A DNA stretch of 64,000 bases from Spirochaetaceae bacterium (GTDB lineage Bacteria > Spirochaetota > Spirochaetia > DSM-27196 > PWMO01). The stretch lies in assembly GCA_007693945.1 (NCBI GenBank), contig RECP01000087.1, forward strand, positions 89,722-153,721, given 5' to 3'. Below the pieces are notes generated by a model. It saw nothing but the letters and a program-made list of their open reading frames with translations. It did no database searches and was not told the origin of the DNA. Below, piece after piece: positions 9,628-17,315 of the stretch (its first letter is position 1; each line of letters opens with the position of its first letter). The translations under genes were made by a program, and so were the position numbers.

Positions 9628-10632
9628 GTGCGAATCAGTGATGCCTCTCCGATTTCACCCGCCGGCGCTCGTATCGCAGCGGCAGCGGCACTGGTTCTGT
9701 TGCTCTGCGTGCCACTGGTGGTTCGCGACATCTACCGGCTCGACCTGGGCATCACCGTTCTGATCTGGGCTTCTCTGGCAACGGCGTGGAACATCTCGGG
9801 GGGATTCGCCGGAGGGCTCTCGCTCGGCCATGCCGCATTCTTCGGTGTGGGGGCCTACACCTCCACGCTGCTCTTTCTGCGTCTCGGAATCACACCGTGG
9901 ATCGGGATCTTTGCGGGAGCGGTGCTCGCGGCGATGCTTGGCGCCCTGCTCGGCGTCATCACCTTTCGCTTGAAAGGGCCGTTCTTCGTACTGGCGACGC
10001 TTGCGTTCGGCATCGTGGTCCACATCATCAACGTGAACTGGCGGGGACTGACGCGCGGCGCTGCCGGTCTGCTGCTGCCGTTCCGCGGCGGCCCGCAGAA
10101 CATGCTGTTCCTCAACCTCTGGGCGTATTGGTATACCGGACTCGGCCTTCTTGTGCTGACCGTGGGCGTTTCGATGGGAATTGAACGGTCGCGGCTGGGC
10201 TACTACCTCGTTGCGCTGCGCGAAGACGAAGACGCGGCGCGCTCGCTCGGCGTGCGCGTCGTACGCTCAAAGGTGATCGCGGCCGCGGTATCGGCGGCGC
10301 TTGCGGCCTGTGCCGGATCGGTGTACGCCGCCTTCATCCAGTACATCGATCCGGACAGCACCACGCAGTTTGAACTCTCGGTTCAGATCGCGCTGGTGGC
10401 GATCGTCGGTGGAATGGGGACCACCTTTGGTCCGGTGCTCGGTGCCGCGATCGTGATTCCGCTCGGCGAAATGCTTCGAGCAAGGCTTGGCGGCGGTGCT
10501 GCGCTGGTGGTCTACGGCTTCCTGCTGATGGTCATCGTGCTCACGGCACCCAACGGTGCGATCGCCGGTGTCCGCCTGCTTGTGCGCCGGCTTCGCCGCC
10601 TCATCGACTCGCGGAGGAAGGCAGATGCTTGA
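9628..10632 (+). CDS. Liv-type ABC transporter permease (LivM-like)
   Basis: This is the second membrane channel subunit, paired with the LivH-like protein. It has about nine hydrophobic segments and the signatures GLSLGHAAFFGVGAYT and LREDEDAARSLGV, the latter being the cytoplasmic loop that contacts the ATPases. Its start is GTG, with GGAGG eight bases upstream. The 334 residues match the shorter class of LivM permeases. The last eight bases overlap the start of the LivG-like gene. Confidence 0.93.
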   Translation: MRISDASPISPAGARIAAAAALVLLLCVPLVVRDIYRLDLGITVLIWASLATAWNISGGFAGGLSLGHAAFFGVGAYTSTLLFLRLGITPWIGIFAGAVLAAMLGALLGVITFRLKGPFFVLATLAFGIVVHIINVNWRGLTRGAAGLLLPFRGGPQNMLFLNLWAYWYTGLGLLVLTVGVSMGIERSRLGYYLVALREDEDAARSLGVRVVRSKVIAAAVSAALAACAGSVYAAFIQYIDPDSTTQFELSVQIALVAIVGGMGTTFGPVLGAAIVIPLGEMLRARLGGGAALVVYGFLLMVIVLTAPNGAIAGVRLLVRRLRRLIDSRRKADA

Positions 10633-11344
10633 GGTTCGCAACGTAACCGTGGACTTCGTCGGCCTTCGCGCGGTTGACCACGTGTCTTTCGCGGCGGAGA
10701 AAGGACAGATCGTGGGACTGATCGGGCCCAACGGCGCCGGGAAGACCACCCTGTTCAACGTGGTCTCCGGCCTGATTCGGCCCACATCCGGATCGGTGGT
10801 GTTCGAGGGCCAGGACCTTTCCCGCCTTGGGCCGGCCGATCGCAACCGCAAGGGAATCGGACGCACCTTTCAGGTGGTGAAGCCCTTCGGCGGTCTCACG
10901 GTGCTGGATAACGTAGTGGTGGGAGCGCTGACCCGTGGGCAGGGGCTTGTGGAGGCGCGTCAGACGGCGCGGGCCACGCTGCAGCGCCTTCGGCTTGACC
11001 GCTTTGCGGATACCATCGCGCACAGCCTTCCGCTTGCGCTTCGCAAGCGACTCGAGGTCGCTCGTGCGCTGGCGACCGGGCCCAAGCTCATGCTGCTGGA
11101 CGAGATGATGGGCGGTCTCAATCCCACCGAGGTCAATGAGACCCTCTCTCTCATTCAGGAGCTGAACGCGGAAGGGCTCACCTTTCTGGTGATCGAGCAC
11201 AATATGAGCGCCATCATGCGGATCGCGGAGAAGGTGCTGGTGCTGAACCAGGGCGCCGTGCTGGTTGAAGGACCGCCGGCGGTGGTCACCCGCGATGAGC
11301 AGGTCATCTCGGTCTATCTGGGGGAACCCATTGAGTCTGCTTGA
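10625..11344 (+). CDS. Liv-type ABC transporter ATPase (LivG-like)
   Basis: This is one of two cytoplasmic ATPases that drive the importer. Walker A is GPNGAGKTT, followed by GIGRTFQVVKPFGGLTV (the Q-loop typical of LivG), Walker B LMLLDEMMGGLNP and an H-loop in IEHNM. The usual LSGGQ signature is replaced by a short LPLALRKRLEVARAL stretch, as is common in LivG-type subunits. The Walker B glutamate is present. The ATG at 10625 lies inside the LivM-like gene (8-base overlap) with GGAGGAAGG upstream. The product is 239 residues, close to other LivG proteins. Confidence 0.93.
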   Translation: MLEVRNVTVDFVGLRAVDHVSFAAEKGQIVGLIGPNGAGKTTLFNVVSGLIRPTSGSVVFEGQDLSRLGPADRNRKGIGRTFQVVKPFGGLTVLDNVVVGALTRGQGLVEARQTARATLQRLRLDRFADTIAHSLPLALRKRLEVARALATGPKLMLLDEMMGGLNPTEVNETLSLIQELNAEGLTFLVIEHNMSAIMRIAEKVLVLNQGAVLVEGPPAVVTRDEQVISVYLGEPIESA

Positions 11345-12041
11345 AGTCACCAAACTCGGTGTCTCTTACGGAGACATGATCGCACTGCATGAAGTATCGG
11401 TCTCGGTCGAAGAAGGCGAGGCGGTCACCGTGCTTGGGGCGAACGCCGCGGGAAAGACCACCCTGCTGCGCGCCATCTCCGGGCTGGTCCCCGCTCGCGA
11501 GGGAACCATCCTGTTTGACGGTAAGCCGATGGACGGCGTGCCCGCACACGAGCGGGTCGAGCGCGGGCTGGTGCAGGTGCCTGAAGGCAGACTGGTCTTT
11601 CCCTTTCTGAGTGTCGAGGATAACCTGATGCTGGGGGCGTTCACCAGGCGCGCGCGCGCCAGGCTCAAATCATCGCTGGAACGTGTGTATGCGATGTTCC
11701 CACGCCTTCCCGAGCGGCGCGCACAGCTCGCCGGTTCACTTTCCGGTGGTGAACAGCAGATGCTCGCTCTGGGACGGGGGTTGATGGCGCTGCCGCGTCT
11801 GTTAATGCTGGACGAACCGTCGCTCGGTCTTGCACCGCTGCTGGTGCAGGAGGTGATGAACCGCGTTGCTCGTATCCGATTTGAGGGAGTGACCGTGTTG
11901 ATTGTCGAGCAGAACGTGAAACAGACCCTGAAGTTTGTCGACCGCGGATACGTCTTGGAAAACGGCTGGCTCGCGTTGTCGGGCAGCGCAAAAGAGCTCG
12001 GAGCGTCCGATCAGGTGCGTCGGGCGTATCTGGGTATGTGA
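11331..12041 (+). CDS. Liv-type ABC transporter ATPase (LivF-like)
   Basis: This is the second ATPase of the importer. Walker A is GANAAGKTT, the signature is LSGGEQQMLALGR, Walker B is LLMLDEPSLGLAP, and the H-loop is VEQNV. EGRLVFPFLSVEDNLMLGA is characteristic of LivF. Homology begins at LLEVTKLGV, and the only suitable start is TTG at 11331 (or CTG 11337), overlapping the LivG-like gene by 14 bases with GGGGAA upstream; a longer start inside LivG would add an unrelated sequence. The next gene follows after 45 bases without a visible terminator. Confidence 0.92.
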   Translation: MSLLEVTKLGVSYGDMIALHEVSVSVEEGEAVTVLGANAAGKTTLLRAISGLVPAREGTILFDGKPMDGVPAHERVERGLVQVPEGRLVFPFLSVEDNLMLGAFTRRARARLKSSLERVYAMFPRLPERRAQLAGSLSGGEQQMLALGRGLMALPRLLMLDEPSLGLAPLLVQEVMNRVARIRFEGVTVLIVEQNVKQTLKFVDRGYVLENGWLALSGSAKELGASDQVRRAYLGM

Positions 12042-12086
12042 CTATTCGGGCACCGAATCATACGGGTATTCAGCAAGGAGGAAGAG

Positions 12087-12968
12087 ATGGCAAAGAAGAT
12101 CATGTGCGCAGCAGGCGTTCATTGCGATGCGGTGGCCGGCTGGCTGGGTTCCTACGGCGGTGAAGACTCGCCGATGGATATTTCGCGCGGTGTGTTTGGA
12201 GGCGAGGTGGGCATGCCGCGGCTGCTGGAGCTGTTTCGCCGGTTTGAGATGCCATCCACGTGGTTCATTCCCGGCCACACGATTGAGAGTTTTCCCGCAC
12301 AGACCGAAGCCGTTGCCGCGGCCGGGCACGAGATCGGCCTGCACGGATACACTCATGAGAACCCGTTGCAGCTCTCGCGAGACCAGGAACACGCGATTCT
12401 GTACAAGTGTATCGAGCTCATCGAGCGCTACTGGGGGAGACGGCCGGTAGGCTACGTGGCTCCGTGGTGGGAGGTATCGGAAACCTCGGTTGAGTTGCTG
12501 CTGGAGGCCGGCATCAAGTACGACAACAGTCTGATGCACGATGACCACACGCCCTACTACGTGCGCGTCGGCGACCGCTATACCAAGATCGACTATTCCC
12601 GGCCAGCCGAGACCTGGATGAAGCCGTTTGTGCGCGGTGATCGCATCACCGATCTGATCGAGCTTCCAGCCAGCTGGTATCTCGATGATCTGCCGCCGAT
12701 GCTGTTCATCAAGGCCAGCGCGAACAGCCACGGCTTCGTCAATCCGCGCGATATCGAGTCCCTCTGGCGTGACCAGTTCGACTGGGTCTACCGGGAGATG
12801 GACTACGCGGTCTATCTGCTGACCATCCACCCGGATGTCTCGGGACGCCCCCAGAACCTGCTGATGCTGGAGCGACTGATCGAGTACATCAACGAGCATG
12901 ACGGTGCCGAATGGGCGACGTTCGAGGCTGTCGCCAATGACTTCGAACAGCGCTTCCCGCGGCGCTGA
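12087..12968 (+). CDS. NodB-fold metal hydrolase, HpPgdA / cyclic imide hydrolase type
   Basis: This 293-residue protein belongs to the polysaccharide deacetylase superfamily. It is very close in length and motif layout to H. pylori HP0310 (PgdA) and, as I recall, to a bacterial imidase of the same size. The metal ligands Asp14, His86 and His90 are all present ([22 protein letters not shown]). Other family marks are [36 protein letters not shown] and the C-terminal [11 protein letters not shown]. There is no signal peptide or membrane segment, so it should act in the cytoplasm, which argues against peptidoglycan as substrate. AAGGAGGAAGAG precedes the ATG. Its place between an importer of the amide-type family and an asparaginase favours hydrolysis of a small cyclic amide or imide. 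Confidence 0.85.
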   Translation: MAKKIMCAAGVHCDAVAGWLGSYGGEDSPMDISRGVFGGEVGMPRLLELFRRFEMPSTWFIPGHTIESFPAQTEAVAAAGHEIGLHGYTHENPLQLSRDQEHAILYKCIELIERYWGRRPVGYVAPWWEVSETSVELLLEAGIKYDNSLMHDDHTPYYVRVGDRYTKIDYSRPAETWMKPFVRGDRITDLIELPASWYLDDLPPMLFIKASANSHGFVNPRDIESLWRDQFDWVYREMDYAVYLLTIHPDVSGRPQNLLMLERLIEYINEHDGAEWATFEAVANDFEQRFPRR

Positions 12969-13962
12969 CCGCAGCCCCCGGGACAGTGTCGTGCTGCCGC
13001 GCGTGACCCTTGTCGCGTGCGGCGGCACCATAGCAACGGTACCGACCGCCGAGGCCGTACTGCAGCGCACGGCCTCGGAACTGCTCACGTCGGTCGAAGC
13101 GATCGATACTCTTGCCACGCTTGATACTCGAGACGTAATAGGTAAGCCGAGCCACCTGATGACGCTCGATGACATCTCGGCGGTTGCGGACGCCGCCTGT
13201 GACGCGGCCGGACAAGCGGGTACCGACGGAGTTGTCGTCACCCACGGCACCGACATTCTCGAAGAGGTCGCCTACCTTACTGACTTGTGGCACGACGGTG
13301 AGGCTCCGATTGTGTTCACCGGAGCTCAGCGCAACGCGGCCAGCCCCGACGGCGACGGTCCGGGAAACATCCGCGATTCGATCCGGGTCGCGGCGAGCCC
13401 TGCTGCCAGAGGTATCGGCGTTCTGCTCTGCTTTGCCGGCCAGGTGTTTTCCGCCGTGCGTGTCCGCAAGGTCGACACGATTTCTCTGCACGCTTTTGAT
13501 GCGCTTGGAGATGTGCTGGGCCGAATCTCGAGCGGTGAGGTGCGGCTGTACGCCCGCCATGACCGACCTGCTGCCATCCGGCCGCGGCGGCTCGCTCACG
13601 GTGTGCACCTGGTGCGACTCTGCGCCGCGGCCGACGGAACGCTGGTTGATGCGGCCGTTACCGCGGGGGCTCAGGCGATTATAGTGGAGACGTTTGGTGC
13701 CGGGACGGCGCCCGCGGAGGTGGTCGATGCCGTTGCCGCGGCTTCGGCGGCCGGGGTGCTGGTGGCATTTGTGTCGCGTTGCGAGCGCGGCGGTCTCTGG
13801 TCGCAACCCGGCCGCGGCGGGTTTGATGATCTTGTGGGAGCGGGAGCCGTACCGATGCAGGACCTCGACGGCGGCAAGGCGCGTATGCGTCTGCTGGCTT
13901 TGCTCGGCGCGCGCGACGCGAATGCGGCGCAGGTCCGCGCCGAGCTGTTGCAGGAACGGTAG
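12937..13962 (+). CDS. L-asparaginase family amidohydrolase
   Basis: This is a bacterial-type asparaginase, which cleaves the side-chain amide of asparagine or a related compound with release of ammonia. The nucleophile Thr lies in ACGGTIATV and the second Thr/Asp pair in [14 protein letters not shown] and GPGNIRDSI follow. The central and C-terminal regions ([28 protein letters not shown]) have the family's two-domain pattern. No signal peptide is seen, so it should be cytoplasmic (type I-like). The start is uncertain: ATG 12937 has GAGG nine bases upstream and overlaps the hydrolase gene by 32 bases, while GTG 12991 would remove 18 poorly conserved residues. It is probably the last gene of the Liv-imidase operon. 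Confidence 0.87.
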   Translation: MTSNSASRGADRSPRDSVVLPRVTLVACGGTIATVPTAEAVLQRTASELLTSVEAIDTLATLDTRDVIGKPSHLMTLDDISAVADAACDAAGQAGTDGVVVTHGTDILEEVAYLTDLWHDGEAPIVFTGAQRNAASPDGDGPGNIRDSIRVAASPAARGIGVLLCFAGQVFSAVRVRKVDTISLHAFDALGDVLGRISSGEVRLYARHDRPAAIRPRRLAHGVHLVRLCAAADGTLVDAAVTAGAQAIIVETFGAGTAPAEVVDAVAAASAAGVLVAFVSRCERGGLWSQPGRGGFDDLVGAGAVPMQDLDGGKARMRLLALLGARDANAAQVRAELLQER

Positions 13963-13987
13963 CCGTAACGGCAGCGGCCAGTTGCGC

Positions 13988-15508
13988 TTATTGCAACGCC
14001 TCTATCTCGACGGTAAGTCCGGCACCGTTGCGTGCGACTCTCAGTTCCAGAGTGTCGGAGGCCTCCGCGGCCGCCCGATAGAAGTCACGCGCGCCGCCGA
14101 TATCCGTTCCGTTGGCGTGCGTAACCACGTCGCCGGGGCGCAGTCCGGCCGCACCCGCGGGGCTCTGTCGCTGGACAGCCACCACCACGGCGCCGCTGAC
14201 CGCGGCTGCCATGTCGGCGCGCTCACGGATGTCGTCATCGAGTGGAACCACGGTCATGCCCGGCCACAGATTGGTGTCCCGGGCGATCACCTCTTCCGCG
14301 GCACGTTCTTCCACGGTCACAGTCAGTGTCCTCTGTTGGCCGTCACGGATGACACGGAACTCGGTTTGTTCACCCGGTGCCAGACGTCCTACCGCACGCT
14401 GGAGGTCAACCGCGTTCTCGATGGAACTGCCGCCGATTCGGGTCACAAAGTCCCCGGGCCGAATCCCGTCGCGTGCAGCGGGGGAGTCGCGGTAGACATT
14501 GACTATGAGTGCTCCATTGTCATCGACGACCCCGAGGTCTTGCGCCAGTGTTGGAAGCGAGTCGGAAGAAGCCTCGGCGATACTTACTCCCAGCCACCCA
14601 TAGACGATACGTCCGCGCTCGATGAACTGGTCAATAGCGTCGACTGCCTGTCCCATTGGAATGGCGAACCCCAGCCCAACGCTGCCACCGGTCCGGGATC
14701 CGACAATCCATGTATTGATACCAACGATTTCTCCTGCCATGTTGACCAGCGCTCCGCCGGAGTTGCCCGGATTGATGGCGGCATCGGTCTGAATGAAGTC
14801 GGTCAGCTCCGGCAGCCCGGCACCGGCCTGCCGCGGACGTCTTCCGGTTGCACTGACGATTCCCGAGGTTACCGTGGACTCGAATCCAAAGGGGTTGCCA
14901 ACCGCGAGCACCCAGTCCCCAACGCGCAAGGCGTCGCTATCTCCCAGCTGCGCGACAGGCACATCCTGGGCGGTGCTGAACTGCAGCACCGCAAGATCCG
15001 TGCGCGGGTCGCCGCCAACCAGTTGCGCCTGGTAACGGCGTCCGTCATAGAGCCCAACTTCAATTTCCCGTGCGTCGCCGACGACGTGATTGTTGGTCAG
15101 CACGTAGACAGTGTCGGCGTTGCGACGAACGATCACACCGGATCCAAGACCCGGGCGTTCGAACTGCCTGCCTTGATCGTGCGGCGCCTGATTCCGCGGT
15201 CCGAAGAAGAAGTCAAACAGCGAGCGAGGGCTGCGCTGTTCAACGACCTCCACCACACTGACCTCCACCACCACCGGCAATGCAGCCTCGGCGACTTCGG
15301 CAAATGAGCCGTCGGCGGCTTCCGGTAACGGCCGGGCGTGACCGGCCGGAGTCCGGTGGTCATCCCGCGTTTGAACTCGCGTGGGCTGAAGCGCGTGCTG
15401 CTCGGGTAACGGCCGGCGCAGAGCAAGCCCAAAGAAGAGTCCAATGACAAAGACGGCAAATACGCCTGCGAGCGTCAGAAACGCTCTCTTCCATGATCTG
15501 TTATTCAT
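13988..15508 (-). CDS. HtrA/DegP-type periplasmic serine protease
   Basis: This is a trypsin-like envelope protease and chaperone that handles misfolded proteins. An uncleaved or signal-anchor hydrophobic segment covers about residues 9-30. The protease domain has the triad His141 (TNNHVV), Asp171 (PRTDLAVL) and Ser250 (NPGNSGGALVN). Two PDZ domains follow, from about 300 and 400 (RDGIRPGDFVTRI and AAGLRPGDVVTHANG). The 506-residue length fits a two-PDZ DegP/DegQ. AGAGGGG lies upstream of the ATG. A weak TTGACG -35-like box lies further upstream. The gene is convergent with the asparaginase gene, 25 bases away. Confidence 0.94.
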   Translation of the reverse strand: MNNRSWKRAFLTLAGVFAVFVIGLFFGLALRRPLPEQHALQPTRVQTRDDHRTPAGHARPLPEAADGSFAEVAEAALPVVVEVSVVEVVEQRSPRSLFDFFFGPRNQAPHDQGRQFERPGLGSGVIVRRNADTVYVLTNNHVVGDAREIEVGLYDGRRYQAQLVGGDPRTDLAVLQFSTAQDVPVAQLGDSDALRVGDWVLAVGNPFGFESTVTSGIVSATGRRPRQAGAGLPELTDFIQTDAAINPGNSGGALVNMAGEIVGINTWIVGSRTGGSVGLGFAIPMGQAVDAIDQFIERGRIVYGWLGVSIAEASSDSLPTLAQDLGVVDDNGALIVNVYRDSPAARDGIRPGDFVTRIGGSSIENAVDLQRAVGRLAPGEQTEFRVIRDGQQRTLTVTVEERAAEEVIARDTNLWPGMTVVPLDDDIRERADMAAAVSGAVVVAVQRQSPAGAAGLRPGDVVTHANGTDIGGARDFYRAAAEASDTLELRVARNGAGLTVEIEALQ

Positions 15509-15722
15509 AACTGTGCCCCTCTACCCTAAAGCGTACTAACGCGGCGATGCGGACGTCAAACGAGGTCACGCTTCACCAGCAAATCGCATTCTGACCGCAC
15601 GGCGTCGGTGGGCGTAGTGTGGCTGCGCGCCTGACTTCGTTGCTGCAGACAGACAACCCAGGGCGCCGTGCGCTACACGGTAAGGATACGAACCACCGAC
15701 GCTTCAGCGGTTTGCGTACAGC

Positions 15723-15751
15723 TTGCATCGGCCGCGACGTCACGATACAGT
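15723..15751 (+). promoter_or_regulatory. Promoter giving a leaderless nitroreductase mRNA
   Basis: TTGCAT at 15723-15728 and TACAGT at 15746-15751 are separated by exactly 17 bases. The predicted transcription start near 15758 coincides with the ATG at 15759. No ribosome-binding site is visible ahead of that ATG, so a leaderless message is the simplest reading. Confidence 0.5.
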
Positions 15752-15758
15752 GTTGAAT

Positions 15759-16271
15759 ATGACAGTCATGGAAGCGATCCAAAACCGACGGAGTGAGCGT
15801 AGTTTTCTGCACAAACCGGTAGAGCGAGACAAGCTTGAACGGATCCTGGAGGCCGCCCGTCTGGCGCCGTCGGCGCGCAACCAGCAGGAATGGCGTATTC
15901 TGGTGGTAACCGATGCCGAGATCCGGCAAGCCCTGGCGGATGCCGCCGGGGGACAGCGATTTGTCGGTGACGCTCCGATGGTCCTGGTCTGCTGCGCCGA
16001 GACCGATCATCGTATGATGCGCTGCGGCCTGAAGGCGTATCCCATCGACGTGGCAATTGCCATCGATCACATGACGCTCGCGGCGGTGGAGCTCGGCCTT
16101 GGAACCTGCTGGGTCGGCAGGTTTGACTCTGATGCAGTACGGCGGGCGTGTGGTATCCCGTCGGATATCGAGGTTGTGCAGTTGCTAACGCTGGGATATC
16201 CGGACGATCGAAGTCCGTCCGTCAAGAATCGCAAGCCGCTCGATGAGATTGTGCGTTTCGAGCGCTGGTAG
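15759..16271 (+). CDS. Nitroreductase-family flavoprotein
   Basis: This is a small (170-residue) FMN-dependent oxidoreductase of the nitroreductase superfamily, which reduces nitro or quinone compounds or other acceptors with NAD(P)H; the true substrate cannot be told. The N-terminal IQNRRSERSF and the phosphate-binding ARLAPSARNQQEW are family marks for FMN binding. The C-terminal LGLGTCWVGRFD followed by LTLGYPDD is also typical. The ATG at 15759 was chosen because a good promoter ends seven bases upstream; ATG 15768 is possible. It stands alone between divergent and same-strand neighbours, consistent with its own promoter. Confidence 0.88.
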   Translation: MTVMEAIQNRRSERSFLHKPVERDKLERILEAARLAPSARNQQEWRILVVTDAEIRQALADAAGGQRFVGDAPMVLVCCAETDHRMMRCGLKAYPIDVAIAIDHMTLAAVELGLGTCWVGRFDSDAVRRACGIPSDIEVVQLLTLGYPDDRSPSVKNRKPLDEIVRFERW

Positions 16272-16370
16272 GCATTCGGCCCGATTCAGGAACTCAGATT
16301 CAGTGAGTCGGCAGAACTCCTGTACACAGAGGTGTGACCGTGCAGCAGCGGCGGGTCACCGTACCACACG

Positions 16371-16399
16371 TTGCGTGCGCGCCGCACACGCGCTATAAT
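16371..16399 (+). promoter_or_regulatory. Promoter upstream of the Cys-rich hypothetical gene
   Basis: TTGCGT at 16371-16376 and a perfect TATAAT at 16394-16399 are separated by 17 bases. The predicted start near 16406 leaves a leader of about 14 bases that contains AAGGAG five bases before the GTG at 16420. Confidence 0.65.
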
Positions 16400-16419
16400 C
16401 TGCAGTGCAAGGAGTGAAC

Positions 16420-16962
16420 GTGGAATTACGACACAAGAAGATTCCGCTGGAGTTCTTGCGCCGGCTTCCTGACGGCATCAAGATCGTCAAGCGGCACGGG
16501 CGGGAGTTCATGGTGGTCGAGGAGATCCTCGGCCCCGGCGGCGAGAGTCTGATGTCTGAGTCGGTTCACATTCACGGTGAGCCGTCGATACGACTGGGCG
16601 TGCGCATCGGCGAGCAGCAGGGGCTGATATTTGTCGACGCGTTCTGGGGTGGCCACGCTAAACTATACAGCTTTCTGCCCCGGACTGTTGCTGATGATGC
16701 CGAGGTCGACGCCTTTGTTCCCGAGACCGGAAGCTCGCTGATGGTCGACCGACGATGCGACGAGAAGGGCTGTTCGTGCGCGCGCGCGATTATGCTCACT
16801 CTGCCCGACAGGAAGAGCAGGGTCTACGTTTGCGGCCGCCTTGGTTGTCCGGGACATGCAATCGACATAGCGGATATGCCGGCTGATGTCTCCCGGACGA
16901 TCAGCAGCATCAACTTCTTTGGTGCCGGTAACCGCGACGAGGACTGGTTCGAGGTCTTCTAG
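16420..16962 (+). CDS. Hypothetical protein with clustered cysteines
   Basis: I do not recognise this 180-residue protein. It has no signal peptide or membrane segment. The N-terminal third is basic and may be a beta-rich domain (GIKIVKRHGREFMVVEEI). The centre reads GLIFVDAFWGGHAKLYSF. Five cysteines sit close together near the C-terminus, as C-x4-C-x-C and, about twenty residues on, C-x4-C, with His near the last pair; this could bind zinc or an Fe-S cluster. The GTG at 16420 is preceded by AAGGAG and a good promoter, so the gene looks real and expressed alone. It precedes the oxaloacetate decarboxylase operon by 130 bases but need not be linked to it. Confidence 0.75.
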   Translation: MELRHKKIPLEFLRRLPDGIKIVKRHGREFMVVEEILGPGGESLMSESVHIHGEPSIRLGVRIGEQQGLIFVDAFWGGHAKLYSFLPRTVADDAEVDAFVPETGSSLMVDRRCDEKGCSCARAIMLTLPDRKSRVYVCGRLGCPGHAIDIADMPADVSRTISSINFFGAGNRDEDWFEVF

Positions 16963-17093
16963 TCTCGCGGCAGGTTTTTTGCTCTCAGGTCTCGCCTTTC
17001 TTGTTCGAAATGGGTATCATACGCTCGGCTACGCACTGCAGTCGCTTGCGTCGCATACCGCATCCGCAATTCTACTGTGGGAGTTTCACATCT

Positions 17094-17315
17094 ATGGCAG
17101 AAGGCGTTGTCCTCACCGTTATCGGAATGACAGTTGTATTTGCCTTCTTGATACTACTTGTCTGCGTAATGTATACAATTTCGCTTGTCGCGCGCGTGCT
17201 GCCGTCGGTCGGACCCGGTGCCGGTCATACCACCGCGGCGGAGAGTGAAGTGGCGATTGCGATTGCGATCGCTCACGCCCACGCGCGTATGGACGAGATG
17301 GAGCAGGAACAGTGA
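17094..17315 (+). CDS. oadG: Sodium-pump decarboxylase gamma subunit
   Basis: This 73-residue protein has one hydrophobic segment at about residues 5-27 (VVLTVIGMTVVFAFLILLV) and a polar cytoplasmic tail, the layout of OadG, which anchors the alpha subunit to the membrane and assembles the Na+-translocating decarboxylase. The start ATG has GGGAG upstream and was chosen over an earlier start that would add a non-hydrophobic extension. The tail carries an Ala/His-rich stretch, AIAIAIAHAHAR; OadG tails in other bacteria bind zinc through His residues. Its stop overlaps the GTG of oadA by four bases (GTGA). Small size and low conservation make the call dependent on context. Confidence 0.85.
   Translation: MAEGVVLTVIGMTVVFAFLILLVCVMYTISLVARVLPSVGPGAGHTTAAESEVAIAIAIAHAHARMDEMEQEQ

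Noticed and set aside
12042..13256. Minus-strand open frame of 404 codons opposite the NodB-fold hydrolase
   Set aside because: It lies antisense to two genes with strong family motifs and has no recognisable domain; it is a GC-rich shadow frame.
13694..15307. Plus-strand open frame of 537 codons opposite the HtrA protease
   Set aside because: It is antisense to a protease with a full catalytic triad and PDZ domains, and its composition is that of a shadow frame.
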